This document shows, in pieces, positions 1 to 8,952 of a stretch of DNA of 64,000 nucleotides (position 1 is its first letter; every line of letters begins with the position of its first letter). The notes beneath the pieces were generated by a model. That model was not told where the DNA came from. It ran no database searches and saw only the letters and a program-made list of their open reading frames with translations. The position numbers and the translations under genes are program-made. Source of the stretch: Sphingobacteriales bacterium 44-15. Its GTDB lineage: Bacteria; Bacteroidota; Bacteroidia; Chitinophagales; Chitinophagaceae. The stretch lies in the NCBI GenBank assembly GCA_001899685.1, contig MKWG01000015.1, forward strand, positions 1-64,000, read 5' to 3'.

Positions 1-100
1 CAGTGTACAAAAACGGCAATACCCAGCCCGCATTACGCAGCCGCAGCATCTGCAATGCAGGCGAAGATTGAATTAAAAATGCTATGTGCTCGCTCGTCAT
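1..100 (-). CDS. 5' end of a DUF3375/JetA-like gene (partial)
   Basis: Reading the minus strand from an ATG at 100 gives 33 residues before the window ends. They include SPALQMLRLRNAGWVLPF. The pattern of a Ser-Pro, then Leu-Arg, Asn-Ala and a hydrophobic Phe-Leu stretch is what I expect at the amino terminus of DUF3375 proteins, the JetA (MukF-like) subunit of Wadjet anti-plasmid systems. No clear Shine-Dalgarno precedes it, which is normal for this phylum. Next to it lie an AT-rich gene and remnants of Bro-N and FRG genes, an accessory-island context. The call rests on a short stretch. The rest of the gene, and any jetB, jetC or jetD, would lie outside the window to the left. Confidence 0.45.
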   Translation of the reverse strand, partial: MTSEHIAFLIQSSPALQMLRLRNAGWVLPFLYT

Positions 101-491
101 GCCCGGGTAGATCAATGTTTTAAAGGGGACGCAAAATAACACAATATAGGCAGTTGGCAGCGGTTGGGGATATCCGGTGATTTGCGCGGGCAGGAAATAT
201 ATTGTGATTTTTTTTGTGAACCAACTGCAATACTACTATTGGGCTGCTGTTGCCACAGTTTATCCCGTACTTTAGTCGGGACTCGCTTGTACGGTTGGAG
301 CTATATTGGGCATTGTGTGGCAGGGTTTATAAATAGGATTTGGATTGTATTTTGGAAAGGGATAGCAATGTTTGTAAAAGGCTAATTATCAATAGGATAT
401 TAAAAAATGAAAGTTTCCATTCTTTAAAACTTTCGCATATTTTTGAGTTGGGCGTAATTAGTTGACACAACTTGAAATTTTATTAAGACAA
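101..491. other. gap without a convincing gene; short inverted repeats
   Basis: No reading frame here resembles a protein. There are short dyads: CCCG (264-267) with CGGG (277-280), and CCGTAC (265-270) with GTACGG (289-294). GTTGGGC at 447-453 fits the GTTRRRY core of integron attC sites, but I could not find a full site around it. The stretch separates the minus-strand gene at the left edge from the serine hydrolase and should contain both promoters. I cannot place either with confidence. Confidence 0.4.
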
Positions 492-1814
492 ATGAAAATA
501 TCTATTATTATTTTATCTCTTTCAATTATCGTTTTTTCTAATTCTTATTCACAAACACTTAATAAAAAAAGATTAGACAGCTTATTTAACGTTCTGCAAA
601 ATCGTGAATTAGCGAACGGAAGTGTAGCCATTTCAATAAACGGTAAAACTTTATATCAAAGAGCAATAGGCTTTGCCATGCTTGATAGTAATAACAAAAA
701 AATTCTACCTGATATAAATACAGAATACAGGGTTGGCTCTACTTCAAAAATGTTTACAGCAACAATAATTTTTCAATTGATTGATGAAAATAAATTAAGC
801 CTTGATACCAAATTGGCCGCATACTTTCCGCAATTACCCAATGCAAATAAAATTACCATAGAAGAAATGTTGTATCACAGAAGTGGGTTACATGATTATA
901 CACACGATACAAATTTTCCCAATTGGATGGATAAGCCGAAAACGCACGAAGAGATGTTGAAAATAATTGAAAGTAAAGGTAGTGATTTTGAACCGGGAAC
1001 TAAAGCAGATTATTGCAACACAAATTATTTATTGCTGAGCTACATCATTGAAAAAATTGCAGGTATGTCTTATGCGGAAGCGCTCAATAGACGAATAACA
1101 TCAAAGATTGGATTGCAGCATACATATTATGGAAAGCCGATAGACATTCGCAGAAATGAAGCAACTTCTTACAAATACGCCGACAGCAGTTGGAAGAAAG
1201 AAAAGGAAACCGATGTAAGCATTCATGGCGGTGCTGGTTCAGTTGTTTCTACGCCGACAGATTTAACTGTGTTTATTGAAAATATATTCAATGGTAAACT
1301 TATCAACAAAGCAAACATTGACAGCATGACAACAATGATTGACGATTATGGAATGGGAATATTTCCTTATGATTTTGATTCAATAAAAGGCTACGGACAT
1401 AATGGAAGAATAGAGGAATTTTATTCTGCAACGAGGTATTATCCTGAAAAGAAATTAGCTGTCTCGTACATTACTAACGGAATTTTATTTCCGAGAATTG
1501 ATATATTGGAAGGCATCTTGAAAATTTGTTTTAATGATGATTATGAAATTCTTTTTTCAAAGCCTGTTGCTATAGATTTTCAAAAATACATTGGTACCTA
1601 TTCATCAAATGATTTACCATTTAAAGTAGTGTGCAAGAAGGAAAATGACAAATTAATTTTTGAAGCTGCAGGAAGGACAATGGAAGCGAAACCTGTAAAG
1701 ACAAATTATTTTATGAATTTAAAAACAGGTTCATTTTTTGATTTCAATCCTGAAAAAGGAGAGTTGCAAATAAAAGAAACAGACAATACGTATTATTTAC
1801 AAAAAGAAAAATAG
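492..1814 (+). CDS. secreted serine hydrolase, beta-lactamase/PBP-like fold
   Basis: A 440-residue protein of the class C beta-lactamase/penicillin-binding-protein fold. A hydrophobic signal peptide ends near SYSQ. The catalytic motifs are in order: SxxK as STSK in GSTSKMF, YxN as YCN in DYCNTNY, and a late HNG in YGHNGR corresponding to the KTG/HxG box. Such enzymes act outside the cytoplasm as D-Ala-D-Ala peptidases, esterases or peptidases; the substrate cannot be told. I start at ATG 492, directly before the signal peptide, rather than at TTG 462. The gene is strikingly AT-rich with many AAA and ATA codons, unlike the genes from 3417 onward, which suggests recent acquisition. It stands alone in an accessory region. 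Confidence 0.85.
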   Translation: MKISIIILSLSIIVFSNSYSQTLNKKRLDSLFNVLQNRELANGSVAISINGKTLYQRAIGFAMLDSNNKKILPDINTEYRVGSTSKMFTATIIFQLIDENKLSLDTKLAAYFPQLPNANKITIEEMLYHRSGLHDYTHDTNFPNWMDKPKTHEEMLKIIESKGSDFEPGTKADYCNTNYLLLSYIIEKIAGMSYAEALNRRITSKIGLQHTYYGKPIDIRRNEATSYKYADSSWKKEKETDVSIHGGAGSVVSTPTDLTVFIENIFNGKLINKANIDSMTTMIDDYGMGIFPYDFDSIKGYGHNGRIEEFYSATRYYPEKKLAVSYITNGILFPRIDILEGILKICFNDDYEILFSKPVAIDFQKYIGTYSSNDLPFKVVCKKENDKLIFEAAGRTMEAKPVKTNYFMNLKTGSFFDFNPEKGELQIKETDNTYYLQKEK

Positions 1815-2029
1815 CTACGCCAACATTACTTTTGTGCAAGTAGGATTTGACGGAATAAATTTCAGCTAATTGCAAACCCGAGCTACAGTAAAACAAAAGC
1901 CGTCAGTTCAGTTTGGGTTGGCGGCTTTACTTATGATACCTACCTTTATTCAGCATTTGTAACAGGCGACCGTCAGCCGGGAGAGGAGAAACCAGCATCG
2001 CATTACGAGTGTACATTTATTCCTAATTT

Positions 2030-2599
2030 TTGGCTATGAGTAACATCAAACTTTTTGAAAGCACACAAATACGTACAGTTTGGAATGAAACTGAACAGAA
2101 GTGGTATTTTGTAGTTGCAGACGTTGTGCAAGTTCTTACTGAACCCCCCAATCCAGGCGACTATATAAAGAAAATGCGTAAGCGGGATGAGGAGCTTTCC
2201 AAAGGGTGGGGACAAATTGTCCCCACCTTTTGGTGGACACCTCAGGCGGTAAGCAAAAACTTAATTGCTATCAGGGAAGAACTAACTGACCAATGGAAAA
2301 ACAGAGGGGTGAAAGCACAAAGAGAATATTCTATCCTGACTGCAGAAATTTCAAAAGCTACTTTCGGTTTAACACCCTCGGAATACAAAAAAGTAAAGGG
2401 CTTAAAAAGCCAAAACCTGCGCGACCACATGAACGACCTTGAACTAATCTTTTCCATGTTGGGCGAGGCTTCCACCACTGCAATTGTACGAACGCAAAAT
2501 CCGAAAGGATTTGTTGAAAATCAAAAAGTGGCACGGCAGGGCGGTGCTGTTGCAGGTAAAGCAAGAAAAGACTTGAAGCAAAGACAGGGCAAAAAGTAG
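2030..2599 (+). pseudogene. Bro-N domain protein, frameshifted and internally deleted
   Basis: The N-terminal part (IKLFESTQIRTVWNE, then WYFVVADVVQVLTE) is a Bro-N/antirepressor domain as in phage-derived and DinD-like proteins. The C-terminal part (IREELTDQWKNRG, YSILTAEISKATFG, GKARKDL) is the matching family tail. The middle is damaged. Around 2221-2232 the frame slips: VDTSGGKQKLNC, the expected continuation, is encoded in the +2 frame at 2233-2268. After it, roughly 80-90 codons of the usual domain are missing and the frame jumps to the tail. The two changes cancel, so an open 189-codon frame remains that reads nonsense (PTFWWTPQAVSKN) between two good halves. Probably not functional. 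Confidence 0.75.
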
Positions 2600-2770
2600 T
2601 TTCATCAGAGAATTACTTACCAAATACAACCAAACGAAAACAAGTCTCAAAAGGGAAAAAGAAATAAGAGGAGTCCGAACACACAGCAATCAGACGGCTC
2701 GATGTGCGTAGCCTGAAAATCCAACCAGACCTCAAAATTAACCGCTTGAGTCAAACCACAGTTCCTGTAA

Positions 2771-3094
2771 CATTTTGGATTACCAACAAGATTGCTGGAT
2801 TGGACAGAAAACGCATTAGTTGCATTATGGTTTGCAACTGAAATTGAGATCACTGAAAATCATAGTGTTGTTTGGATTTTTTCACCAGATGATGAAGATA
2901 TTTTAAAAGAAAAGCAAGCTGACCCATTCTTAATAAAATCGTCAAAGGTTTTTTGCCCGAATCATATATCAGAACGAATAACGGATCCGGCTGGTTGGTT
3001 TACATGTCATAAATTAATGGACACACACAATTTTTTCCAATTTGAAACTTTAAAGAAATATAAAGACAAGCTTATAAAAACTTGTTATCCCTAA
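2771..3094 (+). pseudogene. FRG-domain protein, 3' remnant
   Basis: From 2771 the frame reads HFGLPTRLLDWTENALVALW, the hallmark core of FRG-domain proteins. It continues through HISERITDPAGWFTCHK to a natural-looking end. The codon just before the His is a TAA stop at 2768-2770, and no ATG opens the frame, so the N-terminal half is missing or disrupted. The 170 bases between this remnant and the Bro-N gene contain no coherent domain. FRG proteins are common in defence and mobile regions and their biochemical role is poorly known. This copy is very probably dead. Confidence 0.75.
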
Positions 3095-3416
3095 AAAAAT
3101 CTTTGCTGAAATACGTGTTAAGCTAAGTATTATGGGTGTAAACCCGGTTTCAGTATATCCAGGCTTAGTTGGGGGGTGCCGACATCTATTATGGAAACAT
3201 TTAAAAGCTGAGCGATTTTAGCTGCACATAATATGTTTTCTGGCATAGGCCGGTTCTTAATTTAGGCAAAATGCGACTTTGTGTCTCATAATAACATGAA
3301 CAGTTGTTAGCTTTGTATTGAATTTTCACAATATTGAGCCCAAATAAATTCAATAAAATCTGATTATCTGCTTATAATTTAGGAAATTTGCGGTCTTCGC
3401 TAAAAATTATTTGAAA
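3095..3416 (+). other. leader region of the leu operon; weak promoter candidate
   Basis: No gene. TAGCTTTG at 3308-3315 matches the Bacteroidota -7 consensus TAnnTTTG. A TTTG at 3278-3281 lies 26 bases upstream, longer than the usual 19-21, so the -33 element is uncertain. If used, the leader to the leuC start would be about 95 bases. I looked for a leucine-rich leader peptide and for a terminator hairpin and saw neither. This gap marks the border between the accessory island and the core genes. Confidence 0.3.
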
Positions 3417-4829
3417 ATGAGTAGTAAGCCAACAACCTTGTTTGACAAAGTTTGGGATGCCCATACCGTAAGGAGTATTCCTGATGGGCCGGATGTTTTG
3501 TTTATTGACCGTCATTTTATTCACGAAGTGACCAGCCCGGTAGCATTCCTCGGCATTGAAAACCGCGGTATCCCGGTTTTGTACCCGCAGCGCACTTTTG
3601 CTACGGCAGACCATAACACACCAACCATTCACCAGGATCAGCCTGTTAAAGACCCGCTTTCTGCAAAGCAATTGGCGGCGCTTTCCAGCAACGCTCAAAA
3701 ATATGGCATCTCTATCTGGGCATTGGGCAGCCCTAAAAATGGTATTGTGCACGTGGTTGGCCCCGAAAATGGCATTACCCTGCCGGGTATGACCATTGTT
3801 TGCGGCGACTCCCATACTTCTACACATGGCGCTTTTGGCTGTATCGCTTTCGGTATCGGTACTTCCGAAGTGGAAATGGTGCTTGCATCCCAGTGTATTA
3901 TGCAGCCCAAACCAAAGAAAATGCGCATTACCATCAATGGTAAATTAGGAAAGGGTGTGCTGCCGAAAGATGTGGCATTATATATGATCTCCCAAATTAC
4001 CGCGAGCGGGGCCACAGGCTATTTCTGCGAATATGCCGGCGAAGTATTTGAAAATATGAGCATGGAAGGCCGCATGACGGTTTGTAATATGAGCATTGAA
4101 ATGGGCGCCCGTGGCGGTATGATCGCTCCTGATGAAACCACTTTCAATTATGTAAAAGGGAGGGATAAAGCGCCTAAAGGAGAAGCCTGGGATGAGGCTC
4201 TGGCTTACTGGAAAACATTGAAAACGGATGCAGATGCCGTGTTTGACAAAGAACTGGTGTTTGACGCCGAGAATATAGAACCGCAGATTACTTATGGTAC
4301 CAATCCAGGATTAGGTACAGGCATTACGCATACTATTCCCAAAGCTACCGAAGTGAAGGACGGAGAGGCTTCTTACAAAAAGTCTTTAGCCTATATGAAT
4401 TTTGAAGAAGGACAGCCCTTGCTCGGTAAAAAAATAGATTACGTGTTTTTAGGAAGCTGCACCAACGGGCGCATAGAAGATTTCCGCGCTTTTGCCAAAG
4501 TGGTGAAAGGCAGGAAGAAAGCCGATAATATCACCGCATGGTTAGTACCCGGCTCTCATATTGTTGAGGAGCAAATAAAGAAGGAAGGTATTTTGGATGT
4601 TCTTAATGAGGCCGGCTTCGAATTAAGACAGCCCGGTTGTTCTGCCTGTCTTGCGATGAATGACGATAAGATCCCGGCCGGAAAATATGCAGTGAGCACC
4701 AGCAACAGGAACTTTGAAGGCCGCCAGGGCCCCGGCGCGCGCACCCTGCTGGCAAGTCCTTATGTGGCAGCAGCAGTAGCGGTTACGGGTGTGGTGACAG
4801 ACCCGAGAGAGCTGTTGAGTGAGGCTTAG
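3417..4829 (+). CDS. leuC: 3-isopropylmalate dehydratase, large subunit
   Basis: A 470-residue aconitase-family protein that, with LeuD, isomerises 2- to 3-isopropylmalate in leucine synthesis. The [4Fe-4S] ligands are visible as SCTNGR and GCSACLAMN. Substrate-site stretches such as [11 protein letters not shown] and RNFEGRQG are intact, and the length is normal. The start is ATG 3417 ([16 protein letters not shown]); an in-frame TTG six bases earlier is less likely. It is the first gene of a four-gene leu operon. The 72 bases before leuD carry short repetitive words (TATAAGG, CAAATTTC). Confidence 0.97.
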   Translation: MSSKPTTLFDKVWDAHTVRSIPDGPDVLFIDRHFIHEVTSPVAFLGIENRGIPVLYPQRTFATADHNTPTIHQDQPVKDPLSAKQLAALSSNAQKYGISIWALGSPKNGIVHVVGPENGITLPGMTIVCGDSHTSTHGAFGCIAFGIGTSEVEMVLASQCIMQPKPKKMRITINGKLGKGVLPKDVALYMISQITASGATGYFCEYAGEVFENMSMEGRMTVCNMSIEMGARGGMIAPDETTFNYVKGRDKAPKGEAWDEALAYWKTLKTDADAVFDKELVFDAENIEPQITYGTNPGLGTGITHTIPKATEVKDGEASYKKSLAYMNFEEGQPLLGKKIDYVFLGSCTNGRIEDFRAFAKVVKGRKKADNITAWLVPGSHIVEEQIKKEGILDVLNEAGFELRQPGCSACLAMNDDKIPAGKYAVSTSNRNFEGRQGPGARTLLASPYVAAAVAVTGVVTDPRELLSEA

Positions 4830-4901
4830 GGGGTTAGTATAAGGTATAAGGAGTAGGGGGTAAGGCACAATGATTTCAAATCTCAAATTTCAAATTTTCT
4901 C

Positions 4902-5498
4902 ATGGCTTACGATAAATTCACAGTATTAAGAAGTACGGCGGTTCCGATGCCGATTGAAAACGTGGATACTGACCAGATCATCCCGGCACGCTTTTTAAAA
5001 GCGACTGAAAGAAAGGGTTTTGGCGATAATCTTTTCCGCGACTGGCGGTATAACAGTGATGATACCCCGAAAAAGGATTTTGTGCTGAATAACCCGATCT
5101 ATTCCGGTAAGATACTTGTAGGAGGAAAGAATTTCGGGAGCGGCAGCAGCCGCGAACATGCTGCATGGGCTATCTACGATTATGGTTTCCGTTGTGTCGT
5201 GTCCAGCTTTTTTGCAGATATATTCAAAGGGAATTCATTGAATGTAGGGATACTGCCTGTAACTGTCAGTGAAGGATTTCTCGATACAATATTTAAAGCT
5301 ATTGAAGCTGACCCCAAAACAGAGATTGAAGTAAACCTTTCTGATCAAACCATCACGCTGCTGGCAACCGGCGAGCAGGAGACGTTTGATATAAACGGTT
5401 ATAAAAAGCATAACCTGATGAATGGTTATGATGATATTGATTACCTGCAGGCTATGAAGAGCGATATTACAGCTTTTGCAGAAAAGAGTTTGTACTAA
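4902..5498 (+). CDS. leuD: 3-isopropylmalate dehydratase, small subunit
   Basis: A 198-residue swivel-domain subunit that completes the active site of isopropylmalate isomerase. Typical signatures are DTDQIIPARFLK near the N-terminus and FGSGSSREHAAW around residue 75. Length and start are as expected for the bacterial family. Its TAA stop at 5496-5498 is followed after one base by the ATG of the next gene, so translation of the two is probably coupled. Confidence 0.97.
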   Translation: MAYDKFTVLRSTAVPMPIENVDTDQIIPARFLKATERKGFGDNLFRDWRYNSDDTPKKDFVLNNPIYSGKILVGGKNFGSGSSREHAAWAIYDYGFRCVVSSFFADIFKGNSLNVGILPVTVSEGFLDTIFKAIEADPKTEIEVNLSDQTITLLATGEQETFDINGYKKHNLMNGYDDIDYLQAMKSDITAFAEKSLY

Positions 5499-5499
5499 G

Positions 5500-7071
5500 A
5501 TGACTTCCCAGGATAAAACGGTTTCCGGCTCTTCTCTTTCCAGGAGAGGGGCTGGCGGTGAAACCCGGTATATTGAAATAATGGATACAACCCTGCGCGA
5601 CGGTGAACAGACCAGCGGTGTATCTTTTTCCGCCTCCGAAAAATTAACGATAGCCCAGCTATTGCTTACAGAAGTAAAAGTAGACCGTATTGAAATTGCT
5701 TCCGCCCGTGTATCGGAAGGGGAATTTGATGCGGTAAAAAAGATCACTGCCTGGGCTAAAGCGAATGGCTTTCTGAATAAAGTGGAAGTGCTCACTTTCG
5801 TGGATGGCGATACGTCTATTGACTGGATGCAGAAAGCCGGGGCAAAAGTGATGAACCTGTTGACGAAGGGATCGCTTAATCATCTCACACATCAACTGAA
5901 GAAAAAGCCCGAGCAGCACTTTGCGGATATTGCTGCAGTTATTGCAATGGCTAAAAAGAAGGGTATTGAAACCAATGTTTATCTCGAAGACTGGAGCAAC
6001 GGCATGCGCCATTCGCCTGACTATGTATTTCAGTATCTTGATTTCCTGGTTACGCAGCCTGTAAAAAGGGTCATGCTCCCGGACACGCTGGGCATACTGA
6101 TCCCTTCGGAAGTGTATGCGTTCATATCTTCCATAACACAACGTTATCCTGATATACATTTTGATTTTCACGGTCATAATGATTACGACCTGGGTACAGC
6201 CAATGTGCTGGAAGCAGTGAGAGCAGGGGTGCATGGTCTGCACCTTACAGTAAACGGCATGGGTGAAAGAGCGGGCAATGCGCCGCTTGCCAGCGCGATT
6301 GCGGTATTGAATGATTTTATGCCGGGCGTTAAAACATCCGTAGTCGAAAAGTCATTATATAGTGTAAGCAAGCTTGTTGAAACTTTTTCCGGTTTCCGTA
6401 TTCCTGCCAATAAACCTGTTGTAGGGGAGAATGTTTTTACACAAACGGCGGGCATACATGCCGACGGCGATAAGAAAAATAAATTGTATTTCAGTGATCT
6501 TATGCCCGAGCGCTTCGGCAGGCAGCGAAGGTATGCGCTGGGCAAGACCAGCGGAAAAGCAAATATTGAAAATAATTTACAACAGTTAGGCATTCAGCTT
6601 TCGGATAAGGATCTTAAAAAAGTCACCCAGCGCATAATAGAGCTTGGCGACAGGAAAGAAGTGGTAACTCAGGCAGACCTGCCTTATATCATTTCAGACA
6701 TACTTGACAATACTATTGAAGATAAAGTGAGAATTGATAATTATGTGCTGACGCATTCCAAAAGCATGCATCCGTCGGTAACGATAAAGGTTACCGTGCA
6801 TGGTGATTCGTATGAAGAGCATGCGCAGGGCGATGGGCAGTATGATGCTTTTATGAACGCATTGAAAAAAGTATATAAGCAGAGAAAGACAGAGCTGCCG
6901 TTACTAACGGATTATACAGTTAGGATACCTCCCGGTGGCAAGAGTGATGCATTGTGTGAAACTGTAATTACCTGGAGGCATAATAATAAAGAATTCAAGA
7001 CCCGTGGGCTTGACAGCGACCAGACGGTTTCGGCAATAAAGGCGACGCAAAAGATGCTGAACATATTGTAG
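5500..7071 (+). CDS. 2-isopropylmalate/citramalate synthase family enzyme
   Basis: A 523-residue DRE-TIM metallolyase: MDTTLRDGEQTSG opens the barrel, HGHNDYDLGTAN carries metal ligands, and NGMGERAGNAPLA follows. A C-terminal LeuA regulatory (dimer) domain covers roughly the last 130 residues. These enzymes condense acetyl-CoA with a 2-oxo acid. Gene order argues for isopropylmalate synthase, but the sequence variant also fits citramalate synthase (CimA), which would feed isoleucine; I cannot decide. The start is ATG 5500, one base after leuD. Residues 10-19 (SSLSRRGAGG) precede the conserved domain and are encoded by a sequence resembling an intergenic repeat (CTCTTTCCAGGAGAGGGGCT). Confidence 0.9.
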   Translation: MTSQDKTVSGSSLSRRGAGGETRYIEIMDTTLRDGEQTSGVSFSASEKLTIAQLLLTEVKVDRIEIASARVSEGEFDAVKKITAWAKANGFLNKVEVLTFVDGDTSIDWMQKAGAKVMNLLTKGSLNHLTHQLKKKPEQHFADIAAVIAMAKKKGIETNVYLEDWSNGMRHSPDYVFQYLDFLVTQPVKRVMLPDTLGILIPSEVYAFISSITQRYPDIHFDFHGHNDYDLGTANVLEAVRAGVHGLHLTVNGMGERAGNAPLASAIAVLNDFMPGVKTSVVEKSLYSVSKLVETFSGFRIPANKPVVGENVFTQTAGIHADGDKKNKLYFSDLMPERFGRQRRYALGKTSGKANIENNLQQLGIQLSDKDLKKVTQRIIELGDRKEVVTQADLPYIISDILDNTIEDKVRIDNYVLTHSKSMHPSVTIKVTVHGDSYEEHAQGDGQYDAFMNALKKVYKQRKTELPLLTDYTVRIPPGGKSDALCETVITWRHNNKEFKTRGLDSDQTVSAIKATQKMLNIL

Positions 7072-7191
7072 AGAAAGGATTACAGGTTGCAGGTTACAAG
7101 TTCCGGGGTAGTGGCTGCGTGTGTAACATTCACTGCAACTTGCAACCAGTAACTCTCCAACAAGAGCCATAGGCTCGGTCGCATTTTGCTC

Positions 7192-7211
7192 CAACGGATT
7201 TCAATCCGTTG
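7192..7211. repeat. 20-bp perfect palindrome in the leu operon
   Basis: CAACGGATT and AATCCGTTG flank a 2-base centre. The dyad sits in the 188-base gap between the synthase and leuB, in the middle of repetitive words (TTACAGGTTGCAGGTTACAAG upstream, TTGTAACCTG downstream). There is no T-run after it, so it is not a typical terminator. It could be a remnant of a mobile repeat, or an RNA hairpin that sets relative expression of leuB. Confidence 0.6.
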
Positions 7212-7259
7212 AATGATTCTTTTGTAACCTGAAACTCATAACTCGCAACTATAAATAAC

Positions 7260-8330
7260 ATGACAAAAAACATTCTCGTTGTTCCCGGAGACGGCATAGG
7301 ACAGGAAGTAACTGCAGTTGGTAAAAAAGTACTGGATAAGATAGCGGCAAAGTTCGGTCATACATTTACGTATGATGAAGCCCTGATCGGGCATGTAGCT
7401 ATTGAAGCAACAGGTAATCCGTTGCCTGATGAAACGCTGGCAAAAATGAAAAAGTCAGATGCCATATTATTCGGCGCGGTTGGTCATCCTAAGTATGATA
7501 ATGATCCTACGGCTAAGGTGAGGCCGGAGCAGGGATTGCTGAAAATGCGCAAAGAACTGGGCTTATATGCCAACCTCCGCCCCATAAAATTATTTGATGA
7601 ATTACTGAGTGCTTCAAGCATAAAGCCGGAAGTGCTGAAAGGCGCTGATATATTGTTCTTCAGAGAGCTTACCGGTGATATTTATTTCGGAGAAAAAGGC
7701 AGAAAGAATAACGGAGATACCGCTTTTGATATAGCCGAATACAGCCGGTATGAAGTGGAGCGCATCGCACGCAAAGCATTTGAGGCAGCCCGGACAAGAA
7801 GAAAGAAATTGTGTTCTGTAGATAAAGCCAACGTACTGGAAACTTCCCGCCTGTGGCGTGAAGTGGTGCAGAAGATAGCGCCTGAATACCCGAACGTCCA
7901 GGTTGAGCATCAGTTTGTGGATGCGGCAGCTATGATCCTGATAAAAGATCCCCGTCGTTTTGATGTGGTGGTAACTGCCAACCTGTTTGGTGATATATTA
8001 ACGGATGAAGCTTCACAGATAGCAGGCTCCATGGGTATGCTGGCTTCGGCTTCCGTGGGAGATGGTACAGGCGTATATGAGCCAATACACGGGTCTGCCC
8101 ACGATATTACGGGCAAGGGCATTGCCAATCCCCTGGCGTCAATATTATCTGCTGCTTTACTGCTGGATATTTCTTTCGGTATGAAGGCGGAATCAGAAGC
8201 TGTGATCAGCGCGGTAGACCAGGTGCTGAAAGCCGGTTTTCGCACAGGGGATATCGCCGATGCGCAAACGCCAAAAGATAAGATACTGGGCACAGATGCT
8301 ATGGGAGAGGAAGTGCTGAAGCGTATATAG
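7260..8330 (+). CDS. leuB: 3-isopropylmalate dehydrogenase
   Basis: A 356-residue NAD-dependent beta-decarboxylating dehydrogenase, the third step of leucine synthesis. Signatures are VPGDGIGQEV at the N-terminus, RELTGDIYFG (substrate loop), and NLFGDILTDEASQIAGSMGM with the metal-binding aspartates. The length is typical for the family. It is the last gene of the leu operon and faces a minus-strand NUDIX gene across a repeat-filled gap. Confidence 0.96.
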   Translation: MTKNILVVPGDGIGQEVTAVGKKVLDKIAAKFGHTFTYDEALIGHVAIEATGNPLPDETLAKMKKSDAILFGAVGHPKYDNDPTAKVRPEQGLLKMRKELGLYANLRPIKLFDELLSASSIKPEVLKGADILFFRELTGDIYFGEKGRKNNGDTAFDIAEYSRYEVERIARKAFEAARTRRKKLCSVDKANVLETSRLWREVVQKIAPEYPNVQVEHQFVDAAAMILIKDPRRFDVVVTANLFGDILTDEASQIAGSMGMLASASVGDGTGVYEPIHGSAHDITGKGIANPLASILSAALLLDISFGMKAESEAVISAVDQVLKAGFRTGDIADAQTPKDKILGTDAMGEEVLKRI

Positions 8331-8335
8331 CCGGC

Positions 8336-8466
8336 CGGGGTTCACGCAAAGGGGCAAAGGAAGCAAAGCCTGCAGAGGAAGTCTTTGTGAAACGATAAAC
8401 GACAAACCAAACATTCTTAAACCTCTCTGTGCAACTTTGTGCCTCCGTGTCTTTGTGGTTCAAACT
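8336..8466. repeat. 'CTTTGTGG' word repeat between convergent genes
   Basis: The gap between leuB and the NUDIX gene consists of near-repeats of simple words: GTTCACGCAAAGGGGCAAAGG, GTCTTTGTGAAACG, and GCAACTTTGTGCCTCCGTGTC followed by TTTGTGGTTCA. The same vocabulary returns at 41155-41200, 41411-41480 and 42375-42525. The left part (GCAAAGG) is roughly the reverse complement of the right part (CTTTGTG), so the region could fold back on itself and may serve as a two-way terminator. Confidence 0.6.
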
Positions 8467-8474
8467 CCCTGCCT

Positions 8475-8933
8475 CTAAAGGCCAGCTTTAACCATATCTG
8501 CCACTACTTTATCAATAGGTAATGTAACGGCATCGCCCGAGAAATCGTTCCATTCGATCATGCGGAAGGTCTCGGTTTCGCCGGTGCTGTTATATATTTC
8601 CATCTGCCGTTCATCAAAGGCAAACGGTCTGTCCCGTAACGGCGCCATAATAGGAGCGAGCGGTCTTACAAAATAATATATCGCAATGATCTGCTGATCC
8701 GGGGTAAAAGCCGACATCTGGAAAAAATCCGTGGTATAAATATGATCTGTTACTTCCACTTCGAGATTCAGCTCTTCCATAAACTCCCGGTGCAGGCAAT
8801 CCCTTGTCCCTTCTCCAAACTCCAGTCCGCCACCGGGAAATTTAGTATAATAGCTGCCCCTGATATACTCATCGGATACCAGGACTTTCTTACTGTCGTC
8901 TATTAATAAACCGTAAACTCTTACATTGAACAT
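8475..8933 (-). CDS. NUDIX hydrolase
   Basis: A 152-residue NUDIX-fold protein. The Nudix box runs from GGGLEFGEG to REFMEELNL with the expected glutamates. Such enzymes cleave a nucleoside diphosphate linked to another group; the substrate cannot be read from the sequence. It begins MFNVRVYGLLID and has normal family length. It is downstream of corA with a 19-base gap, and the two are probably co-transcribed. Confidence 0.9.
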   Translation of the reverse strand: MFNVRVYGLLIDDSKKVLVSDEYIRGSYYTKFPGGGLEFGEGTRDCLHREFMEELNLEVEVTDHIYTTDFFQMSAFTPDQQIIAIYYFVRPLAPIMAPLRDRPFAFDERQMEIYNSTGETETFRMIEWNDFSGDAVTLPIDKVVADMVKAGL

Positions 8934-8952
8934 TGCAGAAGGATTTAAACGA

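Noticed and set aside
164-385. A 73-codon plus-strand frame near the left edge
   Set aside because: It is Cys/Trp-rich without a domain and lies over short inverted repeats; no coding signature.
440-1870. Integron gene cassette with attC sites
   Set aside because: Only one GTTRRRY-like core (447-453) was found; no matching RYYYAAC site or attC palindrome at the other end.
3300-3416. Leucine attenuator before leuC
   Set aside because: No short frame with consecutive Leu codons and no terminator hairpin were visible.
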